From Marinobacter sp. BW6 (lineage in GTDB: Bacteria; Pseudomonadota; Gammaproteobacteria; Pseudomonadales; Oleiphilaceae), in assembly GCF_008107725.1 (NCBI RefSeq), contig NZ_VIRN01000035.1, positions 186,001-250,000 of the forward strand: DNA of 64,000 nucleotides, in the 5' to 3' direction. Positions within the stretch are counted from its first letter, which is position 1. Each line of letters opens with the position of its first letter. A program made the position numbers and the translations under genes. Positions 23,377 to 31,007 of this stretch are shown piece after piece. Below the pieces are notes generated by a model. It made no database searches. It had not been told where the DNA came from and saw only the letters and a list, made by a program, of their open reading frames with translations.

Positions 23377-23535
23377 CTAACGGTGGCGTCTCATCGCAGA
23401 TTTCTGCCTGGCTTTCCGCGCGTAGATTCGTGCGTAGTTCTCTAGCCGATCGGCTTGCCAATAGCCCAAGAGACCTATAGCCAAACATGTGATGGTGAAT
23501 GCTGAAAAACCCAAAAAGCCAGCCATCAGGTTCAT
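23377..23535 (-). CDS. Small single-span membrane protein (52 residues)
   Basis: An ORF from ATG 23535 to TAG 23377 behind AGGAAG encodes one hydrophobic helix (MAGFLGFSAFTITCLAIGLLGY) followed by a strongly basic tail (RIYARKARQKSAMRRHR). The topology is likely N-out, C-in. It precedes the possible DNA-binding gene by 64 bases on the same strand. Unknown function; small basic membrane proteins of this type are common on mobile elements. Confidence 0.55.
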   Translation of the reverse strand: MNLMAGFLGFSAFTITCLAIGLLGYWQADRLENYARIYARKARQKSAMRRHR

Positions 23536-23674
23536 AAGAACTTCCTCATTAAACTATCCCAAATTAATCCTACACTTTTTTGGGAAGTCTCCAACATCGT
23601 AAGTCTCAGCAAATTTGGAGGATTTGGGATCTGTGCAAGCATTGGGTTTCTGACAACAAAAAGGAGCTCAGACT

Positions 23675-23971
23675 ATGCAAACAAAATTTATCACCAACAT
23701 CATCCGATCAGAACTTTCTGTGCAACTGCTGAAGGCGATTGTAGCCGCAATCATAGTGGGTTGGATCTTTCTGATAACCCCGTCCGGCTATGGAAGCGAG
23801 GAAGCCAGCGCCTGGGAAAACTTTGATACGGTGTATGCTGTCGTTACGCCGTTAATGAGGAACAAAATTACCCTTACATTTTTGGCGGCCGCTACAAGTT
23901 GTATGGTCTTAGAAGTGTTTAAGCAAAACCCATTCTTGAAAGAATGGCTCATAGAGTTAGGACTGGATTGA
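23675..23971 (+). CDS. Membrane protein, unknown (98 residues)
   Basis: Start ATG 23675 follows AAAAGGAGC. A hydrophobic helix lies at about 18-36 (LLKAIVAAIIVGWIFLITP) and a second, less hydrophobic one at about 66-82 (KITLTFLAAATSCMVLEVF). No family recognised. It is the last gene of the island before the tRNA fragment, about 270 bases upstream of it, with no gene in between. Confidence 0.6.
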   Translation: MQTKFITNIIRSELSVQLLKAIVAAIIVGWIFLITPSGYGSEEASAWENFDTVYAVVTPLMRNKITLTFLAAATSCMVLEVFKQNPFLKEWLIELGLD

Positions 23972-24240
23972 GATGGGTGACTGGGCGGGGTTTATTTAAC
24001 TCTCGATTCAAACTCCGCCTTGCGCTGCTGGTGCAGAACTTCGGTTACTCAGGTATGAACAGGGAGCCAGGCTAGGGTAGTGCGCCCACAAGTGAAGCCG
24101 GACAAAGTAGATGGCGACAAAGGTAACGCAACTTATTGATATTACTGACGCCTAAAATGCCATTTTGGCTTCACTTAGTTTCTAAGAAATGTTTCTCAAC
24201 TAATTGAAAGTATAGTATTTATATTTATTAAAAGTGCCAA

Positions 24241-24285
24241 ACTGCAACTCCGTGTACGCCGGTTCGATTCCGACCCGCGCCTCCA
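24241..24285 (+). other. 3' fragment of tRNA-Cys, putative island attachment site
   Basis: The segment begins ACTGCAACTC (the 3' side of an anticodon arm whose loop would contain GCA), runs through CGTGTACGCC, a T-arm with GGTTCGATTCC, and ends GCGCCTCCA with discriminator T and encoded CCA at 24283-24285. The end CGCGCCTCCA and the GCA anticodon fit tRNA-Cys. No matching 5' half lies upstream (the preceding 50 bases are AT-rich), so this is not a functional tRNA. One pair in the T-stem looks mismatched, as expected for a remnant. It marks the switch from island to chromosome. Confidence 0.7.
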
Positions 24286-24351
24286 TTATTTCCCCGGTAA
24301 TTCCAACTGCCCAAATGCGAGCAGAAAATTGCTTTCATCTGCAACGAGCAG

Positions 24352-25089
24352 TTATTGCTTCCTGACCTGAATCTCTACCCGTCGATTTTTGCTGCGGCCA
24401 CGCTCCGTTGTATTGCTCGCTATTGGCTGAGTGTGAGCCACACCAACCGCCCTTAAGCGGTTTTCCTCAATCCCCTGCATGATCAAAAGACGCACAATGT
24501 TGACTGCCCGGGCGGCCGAAAGCTCCCAGTTGGTAGCGAATCGTTCTGTGCGAATCGGTACATTATCGGTATGGCCATATACTTCGATTTTTCCAGGTAG
24601 GTCCTTGAGGAACGGCACCAGTCTTTCGATGGTTTCTATACCCTCCGGACTGATATCTGCGCTGCCCGAGGGAAAAACAAAGCGGTCGTCGATGGTCAGA
24701 GTGACGCCATCGTTGGATTGATCAATGCTAACCCTGCGGTCTTCAGCGGCTTGATTGAAGCTGGTAGGCAATGAAGGCGTCGCGACCATGGCATTGTCGC
24801 CTTCATCTCCATTTATCGGAGCGCCAGACTCGCCTATCGCTTGTGCCACCTCGGTTTTTGACTCGTTGTTCTGCTGGTCTGCAAGAATGCTCGGGCTGGG
24901 CATCTGGGTTGCGATGAACGCCACGAAAAAGGTTAATACCAGAATCATCATGTCGAGAAAACTGACGACCCATCCGTCGCCTTGTTCCTTGTCAGAGTAG
25001 GAGGCTTGAGCGCTGAATTCGGGCATGTTGGAAATCAGACCTGGCGATGGCTTGTCTGAACCTTGAGCCTTTCCCTCATCGGTTGTCAC
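24352..25089 (-). CDS. motB: Flagellar motor stator protein B (MotB/PomB type)
   Basis: A 245-residue protein. One transmembrane helix (VVSFLDMMILVLTFFVAFIATQM, about 43-65) with the essential ion-binding Asp in SFLDMM, a linker, then an OmpA/MotB peptidoglycan-binding domain with VYGHTDNVPIRTERFATNWELSAARAVNIVRLL and the final NRRVEIQVR. The reading frame opens with GTG at 25089, overlapping the end of motA by 14 bases, which implies translational coupling. MotA4MotB2-type complexes drive flagellar rotation by proton or sodium flow. The ion used cannot be read off with certainty. The end of the gene is 66 bases from the tRNA fragment. Confidence 0.88.
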   Translation of the reverse strand: MTTDEGKAQGSDKPSPGLISNMPEFSAQASYSDKEQGDGWVVSFLDMMILVLTFFVAFIATQMPSPSILADQQNNESKTEVAQAIGESGAPINGDEGDNAMVATPSLPTSFNQAAEDRRVSIDQSNDGVTLTIDDRFVFPSGSADISPEGIETIERLVPFLKDLPGKIEVYGHTDNVPIRTERFATNWELSAARAVNIVRLLIMQGIEENRLRAVGVAHTQPIASNTTERGRSKNRRVEIQVRKQ

Positions 25090-25951
25090 GGACCGACTCC
25101 TTTGGCAGGTCGGAATGGCTTTTGGCAGTGTTTAAATGCGCCTGCTGAGCATAAATTTCATCATCGGTAAGCTTTGAGCCAGTGTCATGCAGTTCGTCCT
25201 GATGCTGCACCAGGAACGAGTAGAGTGTGGCTTTCACCAACGAGGGTTGGCGACGCTCGCTGATCAGCCGGACACCCTCAATGATCATGCCCATCATCAC
25301 GATTCGGGCCTCTGTGCGGCGCTCCAGTTTGATAGCAATGGGTTTGAACACAAGGTGAGCCAGCAGCATGCCGTAGAGTGTTGTTAACAACGCCACGGCC
25401 ATGGCCATCGCCATTTGGGTGAAATCCTGGTTGCCCAGTTGCACCAGCATCGTGATCAAGCCAATAACGGTACCCACCATGCCGAATGCGGGGGCAAAAC
25501 CGGCAAGATCTCGGAATACACCGGCCTCATTACGTTCGCGAGCCTTGAGACGATTCAGGCGCCAGGTCAGCAGCTCAAGTATGTTTTCAAACCCTTCGCC
25601 ATCCAGAACAAGCTGAACCCCGGTCCGGAGAAAGGGGTTTCTTATGTGGACCAGTTTTTTACCTGTGTCCTGGAGCTCACCTTTGTACCAGAGCCGGGAA
25701 ACCCGAATGATCTCCTCAACATCATCCTCAAGGTGCATGCGCTCGTTACGGAAAACTTTGCCTGCTGCAAGCATGGCCTGACCAATCTCTCGTAGTGGAT
25801 ACGCGATAAAGGCCGCTGCCGCAGTGCCAGTAAGAACGATAGCCAGCCCCGGCAGGTTGACCAAATGACTTGCATCGGCACTGGCGAAGAACAGAGCCAC
25901 CGTAACCGAAGTCAAACCAAGCAAAATGCCTAACAAAGTTGAGAGATTCAT
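25076..25951 (-). CDS. motA: Flagellar motor stator protein A (MotA/PomA type)
   Basis: A 291-residue inner-membrane protein of the MotA/TolQ/ExbB proton-channel family. Helices at about 5-24 (LLGILLGLTSVTVALFFASA), 31-52, and two near 150-200 (GFAPAFGMVGTVIGLITMLVQL and MAVALLTTLYGMLLAHLVF) are separated by a long cytoplasmic loop rich in charged residues, and a cytoplasmic tail follows. The GMVGTVIGLI motif is the family hallmark and the short N-terminus is closer to PomA than to E. coli MotA. It forms an overlapping two-gene operon with motB. It is a chromosomal gene next to the island scar. Confidence 0.88.
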   Translation of the reverse strand: MNLSTLLGILLGLTSVTVALFFASADASHLVNLPGLAIVLTGTAAAAFIAYPLREIGQAMLAAGKVFRNERMHLEDDVEEIIRVSRLWYKGELQDTGKKLVHIRNPFLRTGVQLVLDGEGFENILELLTWRLNRLKARERNEAGVFRDLAGFAPAFGMVGTVIGLITMLVQLGNQDFTQMAMAMAVALLTTLYGMLLAHLVFKPIAIKLERRTEARIVMMGMIIEGVRLISERRQPSLVKATLYSFLVQHQDELHDTGSKLTDDEIYAQQAHLNTAKSHSDLPKESVRDNR

Positions 25952-26267
25952 AGAAGTAGCGTTGGTAGTTTGTAGGTGGCTTCCCGAACAAACAGCTCAG
26001 GAATTCCGGGCGTCTATGGTCAACAATCCAGTTTCGTGTGCCTCAGTGTCGACACCTTCGGCAATAATCTCAAGCCCCGGACGGGGGCAAGGCCATTGAT
26101 AGGATTCGCGCCCTAACTTTGAAGTGACAATGCGTTCGGAGCAAGGCAATCTGGTTCTGGGCGGGGCGACATTTATTATTGAGAATAGTTGACGCTAAAA
26201 TATGTCATTACGGATTGCTACGGCTGCTTACTGGTTTTAAAACAATTAGGTTCAGCCTGTTCGGGGA
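25952..26267. other. Gap upstream of motA, holding an EAL fragment
   Basis: Apart from the EAL-domain fragment at 25997-26077 (separate entry) there is no gene here. It should contain the motA promoter on the minus strand; I could not pick a convincing -10/-35 pair. Confidence 0.4.
25997..26077 (-). pseudogene. C-terminal fragment of an EAL-domain gene
   Basis: Read on the minus strand, 27 codons give GLEIIAEGVDTEAHETGLL, then seven residues and TGA. GLEIIAEGVDTE is a conserved stretch of EAL phosphodiesterases (compare LEVIAEGVETE in the intact regulator at 26810-29083). No start or upstream part is present, so it is a remnant. It shows that this region has lost and gained cyclic-di-GMP genes. 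Confidence 0.55.
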
Positions 26268-26517
26268 ATGGTCAAAACAATGAGCACAGGCGAAAAGTGG
26301 TAAAACCCCGGCGCGTTTCACCTCGCGGGCGTCAGCTGGAGCCTGATGTCTTGTCAGAGTTGCGAGCCCTTATCGGTGACGAAAGCGTTGACCCTTCATT
26401 ACGCCACCGTGACCGCCTTATCGAGCATCTGCATGCATTGCAGGATGCAGACGGGTTACCTCTCCATGCCCCGTCTTAGGGCCCTTTCAGCTTTCATGAA
26501 CCTGCCCATGGAGCAAT
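26268..26517 (+). pseudogene. Broken copy of the 5' end of fdsB
   Basis: The stretch repeats the beginning of the gene at 29281: shared GGTCAAAACAATGAGCAC before and at the start codon, RGRQLEP, LSELR-LIGDE, SLRHRDRLIEHLHALQD, then SMPRLRALSAFMNLPM. The copy has an early stop (ATG 26280 ... TAA 26301), frame changes and ends at about 26517 with GGAGCAATAG in place of GGCCGCCG. Only the first 80 codons or so are duplicated. It lies 2.8 kb upstream of the intact gene, with the GGDEF/EAL regulator between the two copies. Confidence 0.8.
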
Positions 26518-26809
26518 AGGGATTCTTTATTCCTGGGAACCCATATTTCTGCACTTACACTGCGACAAGCCAGCGCTAAATCAACTGATAGAGTCGCCTC
26601 TTGGTGACCTGCTACCCTCTAGCTTAGTCGTTTTCAGCTTACCCAAGACAACTAAGGTGTTGTTTTAGCCACTCTAGGCATTTCCGACTGGCCGACTCTC
26701 AGGCATTGTAGTGCCGTGTGGCATTCCCCGCACCCTCGGTGCTGGCTATATAGTGCAATAATATTTAGGCTCAAGGTAACATCGCAGATCACAACACAAA
26801 GGTCCTTGC
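26518..26809. other. Upstream region of the GGDEF/EAL regulator
   Basis: No gene seen in 290 bases. It must contain the promoter of the regulator at 26810; AAAGG lies seven bases before the start codon. No hairpin terminator noticed. Confidence 0.4.
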
Positions 26810-29083
26810 ATGGATGAGAGCGAACTGGACGAGTCCCAGAGGTTGGCCATATACCAGATCCAGCGAAAGGTTCTGGAGAGAGCTATTCGTGGCGATGGTC
26901 TGGTCTCCAGCATGGAATTGCTTTGCCGCGAGATAGAGCAAACTCTGAAAGAGGACCGCGCCCTCTGCTCCATTTTGTTACTTGATGGTCAACGACTCAA
27001 ACACTGCGCCGCTCCTAGCCTGCCGGAGGCCTACTGCGAGGCTATCGATGGAGTGACTATAGGTGAAGGCATAGGCTCTTGCGGCACAGCGCTCTTTCGT
27101 CGAGAGCAGGTGGTGGTCACCGATATCGCTACCGATCCGCTTTGGCAGGACTTTAGGGACCTGGCCATGTCAAACGGACTGGGCGCCTGTTGGTCAAATC
27201 CTATCATTGCTTCGGACGGTGCTGTTCTCGCCAGTTTTGCCATTTACTATCCCGACCAGCGCTCCCCCTCACGATTGCATTTGTATCTAATCCAGGCTTT
27301 TTCGGCCCTCGCACTGCTTGTCATTGATCATTATAGGCTGGCTGAACAACAGTCCCGGCTTACTGCAGCTTTGGGAAAGATAAACGCCAGGCTTACTGCT
27401 GTCATGCAGGTAATCCCGGATGTGGCTATCGTGCTCGATCAGTCAGGTCACTACATTGATTTTTGCAGTGACACCTTCGAGCTGACGACACCACCGCAGA
27501 CACTGTGGGGCCAGTCAATAGAAAACCTGTTCGAGCCCGAACTCGCAGCACAGGTGATGAAGGTAGCGCGCGAGACACTCGCGACTGGAGAGATGCAGAT
27601 CTTCGAGTACGAAGTTGTGACTGAAGGCGAGCGCCGAGTCTTCGAGGGCAGAACCGCGATCGTCGATGATTTCTATACCGATGGTCGTGATGACTCCTAC
27701 GTCTTGTGGATGGCCCGTGAAGTCACGACCCGTAAGTGCGCCGAAGAAAACGCCGCCCGCTTGGCGTTGTTCGATGCGCTTACCGGCTTGCCCAATCGCC
27801 GCCATGCTGAGGAACAGCTGGAGCAGCTTCTCGAAGAGGTGAATCGCGGCCACGCCAGCGGTGCAGTGATGTTCCTCGATCTTAATGATTTTAAACGTAT
27901 TAACGACAGCCTGGGGCACCAACAGGGTGACTTGCTGCTCCAGCAGGTTGCCCGGCGGCTTGAGGATCAGACGCGCCGTTCGGAAATGGTCGCGCGTCTG
28001 GGTGGAGATGAATTCATTGTGTTGTTGCGGGAGACTTTAACCGGCAAGGATGAACTGGCCGAATCCACTGCAGCAGTGGGGCGTAGAATACTCGATTGCT
28101 TCAATGCGCCCCTGGAAAGTCAGGGCCATGCCTACAGCGTCAGCGTCAGCGTCGGGATAGCCCTGGCCGACAAGCCCGGATTGAAAACAGAAGACCTGCT
28201 ACGCAACGCAGACGCAGCAATGTATGAGGCCAAACGTCTGGGTGGAAATCGAGTCGCGTTCTTTGAAGAATCGCTGCAACGGGAGGCTGACCGGCGTCTG
28301 GACCTGGAGCGTCGGATGGTTCAAGCCATTCGGAGCATGCATTTTGTGGCCTACTTCCAGCCTCAGTTGACACCGGACGGGGCACTCTTCGGCGCAGAGG
28401 CGTTGCTGCGCTGGTTTGATCCGGAAGAAGGCGCCATTCCCCCGGATGCGTTCATCCCGGTGGCGGAACGGGCAGGATTGATCTATCAGCTTCAGGATAT
28501 CGTTTTCGAACAGAGCTGCCAGATGCTTGCAGAATTGCGCAAGAAAGATCGACTGCCGCCCGTCTTCCGGCTTGCCATCAATATCAGCCCCCTCCAGCTC
28601 CAAAACTACAAGCTCACTGAACGTCTCGATTTTTTCCTGGCAAGGTATGACCTGACTGCAGACCGCTTTACCCTCGAAATCACCGAAAATCTCTTGATGG
28701 GCCAACAACAGGAAACCTATCAGCAGATGCAGGCCTTGCGGCAGCGGGGATTTCGGTTCGCAATTGATGATTTTGGCACCGGCTATTCGTCTCTAGCTTA
28801 TTTGCATCGTCTGGATGTGGACCAGTTGAAAATCGACAAAAGCTTTATCCGCGAACTGGGAGAAACAGCCGCCGGAGAAGCCATCGTGGATTCCGTGGCT
28901 GCTCTATCAAGAAGCCTCAACTTAGAAGTTATTGCCGAGGGTGTAGAAACTGAGCTCCAGGCTCGCATACTTCACGAAAAGTCTTTGACTGGTCTGCAGG
29001 GATACCTGTTTGCCCGTCCCATGAGCAGCGCCGATTTGATGGACTATCTGGGCTCGTCATCAGGAAATCCTGCCTCAGCGTAA
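26810..29083 (+). CDS. Cyclic-di-GMP enzyme with GAF, PAS, GGDEF and EAL domains
   Basis: A 757-residue cytosolic protein. GAF domain about 20-170 (IGEGIGSCGTALFRREQVVVTDIATDPLW is typical of the FhlA/PAS-linked GAF type), PAS-like domain about 190-320 (VMQVIPDVAIVLDQSGHYIDFCSD), GGDEF domain about 325-485 with the intact active site ARLGGDEFIVLL, and EAL domain about 500-750 with GAEALLRWF (EAL motif), ENLLMGQ and DDFGTGYSSL. Both catalytic motifs are complete, so both cyclase and phosphodiesterase activities are possible. No membrane segment, so it likely senses a small ligand or redox state. It stands between the two copies of the fdsB 5' end. Confidence 0.92.
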   Translation: MDESELDESQRLAIYQIQRKVLERAIRGDGLVSSMELLCREIEQTLKEDRALCSILLLDGQRLKHCAAPSLPEAYCEAIDGVTIGEGIGSCGTALFRREQVVVTDIATDPLWQDFRDLAMSNGLGACWSNPIIASDGAVLASFAIYYPDQRSPSRLHLYLIQAFSALALLVIDHYRLAEQQSRLTAALGKINARLTAVMQVIPDVAIVLDQSGHYIDFCSDTFELTTPPQTLWGQSIENLFEPELAAQVMKVARETLATGEMQIFEYEVVTEGERRVFEGRTAIVDDFYTDGRDDSYVLWMAREVTTRKCAEENAARLALFDALTGLPNRRHAEEQLEQLLEEVNRGHASGAVMFLDLNDFKRINDSLGHQQGDLLLQQVARRLEDQTRRSEMVARLGGDEFIVLLRETLTGKDELAESTAAVGRRILDCFNAPLESQGHAYSVSVSVGIALADKPGLKTEDLLRNADAAMYEAKRLGGNRVAFFEESLQREADRRLDLERRMVQAIRSMHFVAYFQPQLTPDGALFGAEALLRWFDPEEGAIPPDAFIPVAERAGLIYQLQDIVFEQSCQMLAELRKKDRLPPVFRLAINISPLQLQNYKLTERLDFFLARYDLTADRFTLEITENLLMGQQQETYQQMQALRQRGFRFAIDDFGTGYSSLAYLHRLDVDQLKIDKSFIRELGETAAGEAIVDSVAALSRSLNLEVIAEGVETELQARILHEKSLTGLQGYLFARPMSSADLMDYLGSSSGNPASA

Positions 29084-29280
29084 CACCTGCAGAGAGGCCA
29101 GGCGGGGAAGCCGGCTGGATCAGGTCCGCTTCCTTTCGTCGTAGGCGCCAGCCCCGTTTCGCCATCCAGTCAATTTACGATCGTCTGGTGGCACCCCACC
29201 CTGATATGCTTCAATGAGTTGTATAGTGTCAGGCCAGCTAAAAATGTGGTCTGTCGTACCTCGGTGCGTGGTCAAAAACA

Positions 29281-30996
29281 ATGAGCACAGACGAACAAAT
29301 GGCCAAACGTCGACGGTCCGCTCTCCGTGGCCGTCAGCTGGAACCAGCTCTACTGTCGGAGTTGCGAGACCTGATCGGTGACGAACGTACCGATTCGTCA
29401 TTGCGCCACCGCGACCGCCTGATTGAGCACCTGCATGCACTGCAGGACACCTACGGTTACCTCTCCATGCCTCGGCTCCGGGCCCTGGCTTCTTTCATGA
29501 ATCTGCCTATGGCCGCCGTTTATGAAACGGCCACGTTTTACGCCCATTTCGACGTTGTTCACGATGAACAAACCCCACCACCTGAGATAACTCTGCGGGT
29601 GTGTGACTCGCTTTCCTGCCAACTGGCAGGAGCAGAGGCGCTGCATCAGGCGGTCTCTGACGGGGCGGATCCCGCCAAGGTACGTGTGCGGCGCGCGCCC
29701 TGCATGGGGCGCTGCGACACGGCGCCAGTGGTAGAAGTTGGTCATCATCACGTTTGCCATGCCAATGCCCAGACTGTGGGAGCGGCGGTAGAGCAGGGGC
29801 AGATTCACCCGGAAGAAATCCAGTGGCAAGGTCTGGTGGAGTATCGCTCGACCGGCGGTTATGGACTGCTGGCCGATTGCCATGAAGGCCGGGTGAGCAT
29901 CGAGTCGTTGGCGAAGGAGCTGGAGCAGGCCGGCTTGCGCGGCCTCGGCGGCGCGGGATTCCCCACCTATCGCAAATGGCAGGCCGTGCGAGCCGAACCC
30001 GGGCCACGTTACGCGGTGATTAACGCGGACGAAGGAGAGCCTGGCACGTTCAAGGATCGCTATTACCTCGAACGCGAGCCCCACGGATTCCTGGAGGGCG
30101 CGCTGGTCAGTGCCTGGGCGGTTGAGGCGCAGGCTCTGTACATCTACCTTCGAGACGAGTATCCCGGCCTCCTCGTTGTGCTGAAAGACGCCGTTGCCGA
30201 ATTAGAAGCTGCCGGCATCGTAGAACCGGGCTTTGTGATCCTGCGCCGTGGCGCGGGCGCCTACATCTGCGGCGAAGAATCCGCCCTGATCGAGTCTCTG
30301 GAGGGCAAGCCCGGCAAGCCACGCCATCGCCCGCCATTTGTTGCCCAGAAGGGACTGTTTAATCAACCCACGCTGGTTAACAACGTCGAGACGGTTTACT
30401 GGATTCCTCGCATCCACGCCCAGGGCGCTGACTGGTTCGCCAGCCAGGGTCGGCATGGTCGCAAAGGGCTTCGGAGCTTCTCGGTGTCCGGTCGGGTTGC
30501 TCGGCCCGGTGTGCACGTCGCACCCGCTGGTATCACTCTCAATGAATTGATCGAGGAATATTGCGGCGGCATGGCGGAAGGGCATCGCCTGCTGGCCTAT
30601 CTGCCCGGCGGGGCGTCCGGCGGCATCCTGCCGGCCAGCAAAGCCGACATTCCGCTGGATTTCGACACCCTCCAGGAACACGGCTGCTTCATCGGCTCCG
30701 CCGCCGTGATCGTTTTGTCTGACCAGGACGATTTGCAGGCTGCGGCTGCCAACCTCTTGGGCTTCTTCGCGGATGAATCCTGCGGCCAATGCACGCCCTG
30801 CCGTGTGGGCACCGAGAAGATGCTCACCTTGCTGGAGCGGGATGCCTGGGATGAGCAGACGCTCCAGCAATTGGCCGGTGTGATGGCGGATGCATCCATC
30901 TGTGGTCTTGGCCAGGCGGCTCCAAATCCGGTGCTGAGCCTGCTGCGAGACTTCCGCGGCGAACTGGCCAGCAGCAACCTGATAGCGAAAGGTTAG
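29281..30996 (+). CDS. fdsB: NAD-dependent formate dehydrogenase, fused gamma-beta subunit
   Basis: A 571-residue protein joining a NuoE-like part (about 1-160; ATFYAHFDV, then CDSLSCQLAGA and RAPCMGRCDTAP give the four Cys of a 2Fe-2S cluster) to a NuoF-like part (about 170-565). The latter has GLRGLGGAGFPTYRKW, NADEGEPGTFKDR and AYICGEESALIESLEG for FMN/NADH binding and ESCGQCTPCRVGTEKM for a 4Fe-4S cluster. It passes electrons from the formate-oxidising subunit to NAD. In many bacteria fdsG and fdsB are separate genes; here they are fused. It is followed after 11 bases by fdsA. Start ATG 29281 is at the point where the upstream broken copy also starts. Confidence 0.85.
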   Translation: MSTDEQMAKRRRSALRGRQLEPALLSELRDLIGDERTDSSLRHRDRLIEHLHALQDTYGYLSMPRLRALASFMNLPMAAVYETATFYAHFDVVHDEQTPPPEITLRVCDSLSCQLAGAEALHQAVSDGADPAKVRVRRAPCMGRCDTAPVVEVGHHHVCHANAQTVGAAVEQGQIHPEEIQWQGLVEYRSTGGYGLLADCHEGRVSIESLAKELEQAGLRGLGGAGFPTYRKWQAVRAEPGPRYAVINADEGEPGTFKDRYYLEREPHGFLEGALVSAWAVEAQALYIYLRDEYPGLLVVLKDAVAELEAAGIVEPGFVILRRGAGAYICGEESALIESLEGKPGKPRHRPPFVAQKGLFNQPTLVNNVETVYWIPRIHAQGADWFASQGRHGRKGLRSFSVSGRVARPGVHVAPAGITLNELIEEYCGGMAEGHRLLAYLPGGASGGILPASKADIPLDFDTLQEHGCFIGSAAVIVLSDQDDLQAAAANLLGFFADESCGQCTPCRVGTEKMLTLLERDAWDEQTLQQLAGVMADASICGLGQAAPNPVLSLLRDFRGELASSNLIAKG

Positions 30997-31007
30997 GGGA
31001 GGCCTCC

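Larger units (their letters stand above)
1..24285. mobile_element. Genomic island, probably integrated in tRNA-Cys
   Basis: A tyrosine recombinase gene lies at the left, a 45-nt 3' fragment resembling tRNA-Cys lies at 24241-24285, and between them the base composition is AT-richer and most genes lack familiar housekeeping roles. To the right, conserved chromosomal genes (motB, motA) start at once. The left end is outside the window, so the intact tRNA and total length are not seen. Site-specific islands usually keep the integrase next to the intact tRNA and leave a 3' tRNA repeat at the far end, which fits this layout. The right boundary is better supported than the left. Confidence 0.65.

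Noticed and set aside
26655..26675. GTTTTAG word in the region before the GGDEF/EAL gene
   Set aside because: No TTCCG at the required distance and the region is outside the island; treated as chance.
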